Below, piece after piece: positions 1 to 4,064 of a stretch of 7,044 nucleotides of DNA. Numbering within the stretch: position 1 is the first letter of the stretch; each line of letters opens with the position of its first letter. A program made the position numbers and the translations under genes. The notes under the pieces are model-generated. The model was not told the DNA's origin and made no database searches. It worked only from the letters and a program-made list of their open reading frames with translations. Location: NCBI GenBank assembly GCA_902477055.1, contig CABSFY010000099.1:1-7044 (forward strand). Direction: 5' to 3'. The DNA is from an uncultured Eubacteriales bacterium (GTDB lineage: Bacteria > Bacillota > Clostridia > Oscillospirales > Oscillospiraceae).

Positions 1-144
1 TACGGATGCGGCATGCCCCTTGCGGGTACATCGGCCCGCCGAACGCACCATCGAACGCCGTTCGTAGGGCGGGCTGCCCTCAGCCCGCCGCGAATTTCGT
101 ATCAATTCCCGTCCCACGCCGTAGGGGCGATCATCGATCGCCCG
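1..144 (+). repeat. Left copy of long inverted repeat (cut by window edge)
   Basis: This stretch matches, as reverse complement, positions 6842-7007 near the other end. The first 53 bases agree with the other copy except at one position (C32). The rest aligns with scattered substitutions and lacks about 22 bases of tandem duplication that the right copy carries. It holds two perfect hairpins: a 9-bp stem 68-76/81-89 with a CCCT loop, and an 8-bp stem 125-132/136-143 with an ATC loop. Homology ends at about 144. The element may begin before the window. It encodes no credible protein: the frames through it give Arg/Pro/Ala-rich shadows. The hairpin style resembles reiterated intergenic repeats I associate with Oscillospiraceae genomes, but copy number cannot be judged here. 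Confidence 0.9.
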
Positions 145-206
145 CGCCGACAGTGGGACGAGAGAATAGTGAATCGTGGTGGTGTGCATGGCGGCACGGA
201 TTGAAA

Positions 207-227
207 TTTCGCGCCGTTGGCGCGAAA
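207..227. repeat. Small perfect hairpin (9-bp stem, GTT loop)
   Basis: TTTCGCGCC at 207-215 is followed by GTT and then GGCGCGAAA at 219-227, a perfect 9-bp stem. No T-run follows on the plus strand (AACAACC), so it is not a convincing terminator. It lies just before the nested palindromic element at 232-383 and may be part of the same repeat. Confidence 0.75.
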
Positions 228-231
228 ACAA

Positions 232-383
232 CCCCTCAGTCACGCTCCGCGTGCCAGCTCCCCTTACACAGAGGAGCCTTTCCGGTGCGTACCATTCAAA
301 AGCCTCCCTCTGTGAGGGTAGCGAGGCGACCGAGCCGCAGCGAGAAGTGGCACGGCGAAGCCGTGACGGAAGGAGAGGGGGCC
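232..383. repeat. Imperfect inverted-repeat element with nested hairpins
   Basis: The two ends are imperfectly complementary: GTCACG...CGTGCCA (239-255) answers TGGCACGG...CCGTGAC (348-367), and CACAGAGG (267-274) answers CCTCTGTG (307-314). Each arm also folds on itself: CACGC/GCGTG at 241-253, CCCTC/GAGGG at 306-318, and CACGGC/GCCGTG at 351-365 with a GAA loop. The right arm holds about 28 extra bases (319-346, rich in GCGAG-like words) with no partner in the left arm. No coding frame is credible. It looks like a non-coding palindromic (MITE-like) intergenic repeat; the family name and copy number are unknown. Confidence 0.65.
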
Positions 384-401
384 GGTTAACGTTTGATATT
401 G

Positions 402-438
402 AAAAATCACCTCGCCGGTGGGGCGGGGTGATTTTTTT
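402..438. terminator. Bidirectional intrinsic terminator
   Basis: A 15-bp stem pairs 402-416 with 422-436, with a 5-base loop and a single T-G wobble (412/426). The stem has a GC-rich core and an A/T base. Read on the plus strand it ends in seven T (432-438); on the minus strand it ends in five T (406-402). It could therefore stop transcripts from abrB and, if the operon reads through, from rqcH on the minus side. On the plus side it could stop a gene lying left of the window. No gene within the window uses the plus direction. Confidence 0.85.
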
Positions 439-540
439 GTGCGGCGGCATGGAGCGTCTGGCTGTGTCGAGTGGTTTTCATTTTGCCGGGCTGCAAGGCT
501 CATACCAGAATCTGTTAAAAAGCTTGAAAAGTTTTTTATA

Positions 541-648
541 GCGCCAAAGGCGCGTCAGATTCTGCATGAGACGGCGCATCGTGCCCTCGCACGATGCGAG
601 TGTGCGCAGCACATGGGATTCTTGATGAAATATTTTCATCAAGAATCC
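541..648. repeat. Cluster of three hairpins downstream of the abrB-like gene
   Basis: Three perfect stem-loops of growing size follow each other: 541-545/549-553 (5 bp, AAA loop), 575-584/589-598 (10 bp, CCTC loop) and 616-630/634-648 (15 bp, TAT loop). The last begins three bases after the abrB-like stop codon. None is followed by a T-run on either strand, so they are not classical intrinsic terminators. A 9-bp word (CAGAATCTG) at 506-514 is repeated inverted at 556-564 around the AT-rich stretch 515-540. Possible roles are an RNA 3' end or stability structure for the abrB-like mRNA, a reiterated palindromic repeat, or a structured RNA. The sequence alone does not choose between these. Confidence 0.7.
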
Positions 649-651
649 GTA

Positions 652-903
652 TCAGTCGTCGTTTTGCTCGTTCAGCGTTTGCAGGCAGCGGCGGCAGATG
701 CGTTTGCCGCGGTAGTCCAGCAGCTCCGCCGCTGCATTGCAGAAAACGCAGACGGGCTGATACTTGCGCAGGACGATGTGGTCGCCGTCGAGCGCGATCT
801 CCAACGTGTCGCGCTCCGCAATCTCCAGCGCTCTGCGCAGCTCGACCGGCAGGACAATCCTGCCAAGCTCATCCACGCGCCGCACGATCCCGGTCGGTTT
901 CAT
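652..903 (-). CDS. AbrB/SpoVT-family DNA-binding regulator with C-terminal zinc ribbon
   Basis: This is an 83-residue protein. Residues 1-48 form a swapped-hairpin AbrB-type DNA-binding domain: TGIVRRVDELGRIVLP followed by ELRRALEI closely follows the N-terminal domain of Bacillus AbrB/SpoVT. The C-terminal half differs from AbrB: C52-x2-C55 and C70-x2-C73 form a likely four-cysteine zinc ribbon, which may serve in oligomerisation or partner binding. The start is supported by AGGAGG at 911-916, seven bases upstream of the ATG. The gene has its own promoter (942-970), 5' to which lies rqcH on the same strand, so read-through from the operon could also express it. Such proteins are transition-state or sporulation-type regulators; the target genes are unknown. 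The family call is secure, the role inferred. Confidence 0.95.
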   Translation of the reverse strand: MKPTGIVRRVDELGRIVLPVELRRALEIAERDTLEIALDGDHIVLRKYQPVCVFCNAAAELLDYRGKRICRRCLQTLNEQNDD

Positions 904-910
904 CCGCTGT

Positions 911-916
911 CCTCCT
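911..916 (-). promoter_or_regulatory. Ribosome binding site of the AbrB-like gene
   Basis: The minus strand reads AGGAGG with a 7-base gap to the ATG at 903, a consensus Shine-Dalgarno that fixes the start. Confidence 0.9.
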
Positions 917-941
917 GTCGATTTCCGTCGGTTTTTGTACT

Positions 942-970
942 ATGATACAGCACGACAGACACTGTGTCAA
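942..970 (-). promoter_or_regulatory. Sigma-A-type promoter of the AbrB-like gene
   Basis: On the minus strand a perfect -35 box TTGACA (970-965) is followed by exactly 17 bases and the -10 box TATCAT (947-942, five of six consensus bases). Transcription would start near 935, leaving a leader of about 30 bases that contains the ribosome binding site. It lies wholly in the gap between rqcH and the AbrB-like gene. Confidence 0.85.
958..968. promoter_or_regulatory. Candidate operator palindrome inside the promoter
   Basis: GACAC-T-GTGTC is a perfect 5+1+5 palindrome. It covers four bases of the -35 box and the first part of the spacer. A regulator bound here would block the promoter. Self-repression by the AbrB-like product is a reasonable guess because such autoregulation is known for AbrB, but AbrB sites have no strict consensus, so the binding protein is unproven. 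Confidence 0.45.
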
Positions 971-985
971 GTCAATTCATCGAAA

Positions 986-2713
986 TTAACGCAGGCGTTT
1001 TTCCAGCGCGGGGTCGGGGGTGACGAGGACGGTGCGGTAGCGGTCGTAGACGACGAAGCCGGGGGGCGAGCCGTTGGGCTTGCGGAGGTTTTTGACGGGT
1101 GTCACGTCAACAGGGACGTTCTGCCCCTCGCGGGCCTGCGAGAACCACGCCGCCAGCATGGCCGCCTCGGTGATCGTTTCGTCGGGCGGGTTCGTGCCGC
1201 CGCAGCAGAGGATAACGTGCGTGCCGTGGAACTTTTGGACGTGGAGCCAGAGGTCGTCGCGGCGGGCGGTTTTGAGGGAGAGCTGGTCGTTTTGGCGGTT
1301 GTTACGGCCGACAAGGATGCGGTAGCCGTCGGAGGACGAGAACTCCATCGGCTTGCTCGGCTGTTGCTTCAGCTGCTTTTTCTGGTTCATGGCGCGGACG
1401 TAGCCGCCGGCCTCCAGCTCCGCGCGAATTTCGGTCAGGTCGCGTTCGCTTTCGGCGCGGGAAAGCTCGTCGAGGACCGTCGCAAGGTACTCCGCCTCGA
1501 CCTCGCCGTGCGCGATTTGCTCGGCCAGCACCTTCTCGGCGTGCTTGGCCTTGGCGTAGTCCTTGTAATAACGGGCGGCGTTTTGCTGCGGTGAGAGGTT
1601 CGGCTTGAGGGGAATTTCAATCTCACGCAGGGTTTCGTCGTAGAAATCTTCGGCCCGTAGCAGAGCTTGCCCGCGCTCAATACGATGCAGATTCGCCGTG
1701 ACGATATCACCCATGCGGCGCAGGCGTTCGCGGTCGAGGGTGGCCTCGCGCTCCTTCTGCTGGAGGGCGAGCTTGCGCAGCACGCGGTCGCGGAGGGTCG
1801 TGACGGTCTTGCGGAGCGTCTGCGAGCGCTGGCGCATCCGCTCGGAATGGTCCGTTTCGGAATAGAACCGGTCGAGCAGGACGGCGTAGCTCTCGCAGGT
1901 CTCCTGCGTCATGTAGGCGCCATATTGCAGGATGGGGCGATAGGAAAACTCCTTCGGCTTGCCGTCGCGCAGCAGCAGCGTAGGGCGACGCGAAGCAGGG
2001 TCGTTCCATGCCTTGTAAAGATACTCCGCAAGCGCCGCACGATCGTCCGGCAGCGGTGCGTCGGTTTCACCGCAGAAGCCGAAGGCCAGCTCGCGGGCGA
2101 TGAGCGGAGAGATACCGGCGAAGCTGTCGAGGATCCACTGATCGAGCCGCTTTTCACCGTCAGCGGCGCGTAACAACGCTTTCAAAGCAGGCAGATCCGT
2201 CACGCTCGGGTCGTATTTTCCCTGCTTCGGCGGGTCGTGGTAGAACAGGCCGGGCAGGACCTGCCGCTGCTCGGACATTTCAAAGTCCACGCGGCGCAGG
2301 CAATCGATGATGCGGCCCTCCGGGTCGGTCAAAATCAGGTTGGAATTGCGTCCCATCAGCTCCAAAATGAGCTGCTTGCGGCACGGAACGCCCATTTCGT
2401 CCGTACAGTCAAAGGACAGGCAGACGCTGCGTTCGGCGGGCGGCTGGGTGATTGCGGCGATGCGGCTGCCGCCGAGGTGCTTGCGCAGGAGCATACAGAA
2501 CATCGGCGGCTGCGCGGGGTTTTCCAGCGGGGCCTGCGTCAGATGGATGCGCGGGCGGCTGACGTTCGCCGACAGGAGCAGGCGGTCCTTGCCGCGTAAT
2601 TGTAAAACGACCATATCCCGCGCGGGCTGCTGGATTTTTTCCACGCGGCTGCCGAGAACGGCGGGGCGCAGCTCGTTGAGGACGGCAGTTAAAAATGTTG
2701 CGTCAAAGGGCAT
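986..2713 (-). CDS. rqcH: RqcH (Rqc2/NEMF homologue), ribosome quality control
   Basis: This 575-residue protein matches the usual length of bacterial RqcH (about 570). RqcH binds 50S subunits carrying a stalled peptidyl-tRNA and directs addition of a C-terminal alanine tail that marks the peptide for degradation. The NFACT-N region covers roughly 1-280, with PPMFCMLLRKHL at 69-80, E94-R95 where the Bacillus protein has the functional Asp-Arg pair, and ELMGRNSN at 118-125. Charged helical stretches at about 285-345 and 385-440 fit the coiled-coil middle. The NFACT-R (DUF814) domain is at about 457-560, with DDLWLHVQKFHGTHVIL at 486-502. The start was set at 2713 because AAGGAG (2721-2726) lies 7 bases upstream and the family begins with MxFD; an upstream extension to 2863 is mrnC in another frame. 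The gene overlaps mrnC by 11 bases, suggesting translational coupling. No terminator is seen between its stop and the next promoter. Confidence 0.97.
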   Translation of the reverse strand: MPFDATFLTAVLNELRPAVLGSRVEKIQQPARDMVVLQLRGKDRLLLSANVSRPRIHLTQAPLENPAQPPMFCMLLRKHLGGSRIAAITQPPAERSVCLSFDCTDEMGVPCRKQLILELMGRNSNLILTDPEGRIIDCLRRVDFEMSEQRQVLPGLFYHDPPKQGKYDPSVTDLPALKALLRAADGEKRLDQWILDSFAGISPLIARELAFGFCGETDAPLPDDRAALAEYLYKAWNDPASRRPTLLLRDGKPKEFSYRPILQYGAYMTQETCESYAVLLDRFYSETDHSERMRQRSQTLRKTVTTLRDRVLRKLALQQKEREATLDRERLRRMGDIVTANLHRIERGQALLRAEDFYDETLREIEIPLKPNLSPQQNAARYYKDYAKAKHAEKVLAEQIAHGEVEAEYLATVLDELSRAESERDLTEIRAELEAGGYVRAMNQKKQLKQQPSKPMEFSSSDGYRILVGRNNRQNDQLSLKTARRDDLWLHVQKFHGTHVILCCGGTNPPDETITEAAMLAAWFSQAREGQNVPVDVTPVKNLRKPNGSPPGFVVYDRYRTVLVTPDPALEKRLR

Positions 2714-3131
2714 TGTTATTCTCCTTCCGCGTAGCGGCGAACAGCTCCTCCGCGCGTTCGCTCCGACCGAGCAGATACAGCGCGCCGAACAGGGCTTCGA
2801 GGCCGGTCGCTTTAGAATACTCCGCCGCCGACGCGTTTTTCGGGATGGCGTGGACGTGCGCATTCCGGCCCCGGCGGTAAAATCCGGCCTCCTCCTCCGT
2901 CAAAAGCGGGAGCAGCCGGTCGGCAAGGGCGGCCTGCGCCGGGGCGCAGACGCGGGCGACGGTTTCGCGGTGGAGGCTGCCGTTTTTCGGGATTCCGGCG
3001 GCGCACAGCTCCGTCCGGACCAGCAGCTCAAACACCGCGTCGCCCAGATGTGCCAGCGCCAGCGCCGAAAGCGCGTTGACCTCCCGCAGCGGCAGCGCCG
3101 GATGCAGGCCGCAGAGGTTCCCGCCCGCCAT
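2703..3131 (-). CDS. mrnC: Mini-ribonuclease III (MrnC)
   Basis: This 142-residue protein is a dimeric RNase III-like nuclease that lacks the double-stranded RNA-binding domain. In Bacillus it trims 23S rRNA precursor ends on the 50S particle. The first signature is LALAHLGDAVFELLVR, with catalytic Asp at about residue 31. The middle carries RRGRNAHVHAIPKN and the second signature EALFGALYLL has catalytic Glu at about residue 112; order and spacing fit the family. The ATG at 3131 overlaps the stop of the kinase gene (TGATG). A GTG one codon upstream (3134) is an alternative start giving 143 residues. No clear ribosome binding site precedes either, so translation probably depends on re-initiation from the kinase gene. 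In many Bacillota mrnC sits beside cysS; here it does not. Confidence 0.95.
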   Translation of the reverse strand: MAGGNLCGLHPALPLREVNALSALALAHLGDAVFELLVRTELCAAGIPKNGSLHRETVARVCAPAQAALADRLLPLLTEEEAGFYRRGRNAHVHAIPKNASAAEYSKATGLEALFGALYLLGRSERAEELFAATRKENNNAL

Positions 3132-4063
3132 CACAGCAGCAGGCGGAACGCGCCGTACATCCCTGCGTCGTTGCCCAGCGCCGCAAGGGAGAATTCCGTG
3201 CCCTTGCAGGCGTGGAACATATGCATTTCAAAGTGACGCTGCACCATTTCCAGCAGATACGGTCCGGCCTTGCTCACGCCGCCGCCGAGGATGATGCGCT
3301 CCGGGTCGCAGACGCAGCAGGCGGAGGCCAGCGCCTCGCCGAGGTAGTCGAATACCAGCTCCAGCGTTTCCTTTGCGAAGCGGTCGCCGCCGGATGCGGC
3401 ATAGAATACGTCTTTACAAGTCAGCGCTTCATAGCCGCGCAGGCTCGAGGCCGCGTCGGTCAGAGCGAGGCGCTCGCGCGTGACGCGGACGATGCCGTTG
3501 GCCGAGGCGTACTGCTCGATACAGCCGCGCTTGCCGCAGGTGCAGGGGTGCTTGTCCGGGGCGGAAACGGTGATGTGGCCGATCTCTCCGCCGACGCCGT
3601 GCGCACCGCTCAGGACCTTGCCGTTCAAGATCACGCCGCCGCCGATGCCGGTGCCGAGCGTGACGAACAGCGCCGACGAGCAGCCCATGCCGCCGCCCTT
3701 CCAGTATTCGCCGAGGGCGGCGCAGTTGGCATCGTTGCCCGCCTTGACCGGCAGGCCGGTCAGTGCGCCGAGCGCCTCGTGCAGGTTAAAAATGCCCCAG
3801 TTGAGGTTGACGCAGCGGTTGACCGTGCCGTCCTCCGCGACGGGGCCGGGGACGCCGATACCGATGCCGAGCAGGTCCGCGTCGGCAATGTTATGACGCT
3901 TAACGCAGGCTGCAATTGCGTCGGCGATATCCGGTAAAATTGCCGCGCCGCCGTTTTCCGTGCGCGTGGGAATTTCCCATTTTTCCAGCAGCTCGCCGGC
4001 TTCGTTGAACAGGCCGAGCTTGACGGTCGTCCCGCCGACATCGACTCCAAATCCGTATTTCAT
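3131..4063 (-). CDS. ROK-family sugar kinase, probably glucokinase
   Basis: This 310-residue cytoplasmic kinase probably phosphorylates glucose or a related hexose using ATP. The N-terminal phosphate-binding loop is DVGGTTVKLG (8-17). The catalytic base is D111 in GNDANCAALGE (109-118), followed by the glycine loop GTGIGGG (137-143). Sugar-binding GEIGH is at 159-163. The ROK zinc motif CTCGKRGC (174-181), with H163 as the probable fourth ligand, precedes E183. The C-terminal ATP-site segment is IILGGGVSKAG (257-267). Length and motif order fit Clostridia glucokinases of the GlcK type; N-acetylmannosamine or other hexose specificity cannot be excluded. There is no DNA-binding N-terminus, so it is not a ROK repressor. 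The start has an AGGAAGGA-like ribosome site lying inside the end of the upstream gene, whose stop codon is only one base away. Confidence 0.95.
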   Translation of the reverse strand: MKYGFGVDVGGTTVKLGLFNEAGELLEKWEIPTRTENGGAAILPDIADAIAACVKRHNIADADLLGIGIGVPGPVAEDGTVNRCVNLNWGIFNLHEALGALTGLPVKAGNDANCAALGEYWKGGGMGCSSALFVTLGTGIGGGVILNGKVLSGAHGVGGEIGHITVSAPDKHPCTCGKRGCIEQYASANGIVRVTRERLALTDAASSLRGYEALTCKDVFYAASGGDRFAKETLELVFDYLGEALASACCVCDPERIILGGGVSKAGPYLLEMVQRHFEMHMFHACKGTEFSLAALGNDAGMYGAFRLLL

Positions 4064-4064
4064 G

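Noticed and set aside
534..540. TATAAA on the minus strand as a promoter -10 box
   Set aside because: No -35 box lies at suitable distance and the box abuts a hairpin; the region is simply AT-rich.
6..541. Short plus-strand frames over the left repeat region
   Set aside because: They translate palindromic repeats; no ribosome site or family likeness.
616..648. 15-bp hairpin as the abrB terminator
   Set aside because: The stem is perfect but no T-run follows on either strand; kept as a hairpin of unknown role.
764..1594. 276-codon plus-strand open frame
   Set aside because: It runs antisense to rqcH and the abrB-like gene, both with clear family motifs, and its product has no recognisable domain; GC-rich DNA makes long antisense frames common.
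2714..2863. Extension of rqcH to 2863
   Set aside because: The extra 50 residues are the mrnC sequence in another frame; RqcH proteins start at the MPFD-type residue with a good ribosome site.
2307..3236. 309-codon plus-strand open frame
   Set aside because: It is antisense to rqcH, mrnC and the kinase; Arg-rich with no domain or ribosome site.
3212..3937. 241-codon plus-strand open frame
   Set aside because: It is a mirror of the ROK kinase; Ala/Val/Gly-rich, typical of an antisense shadow.
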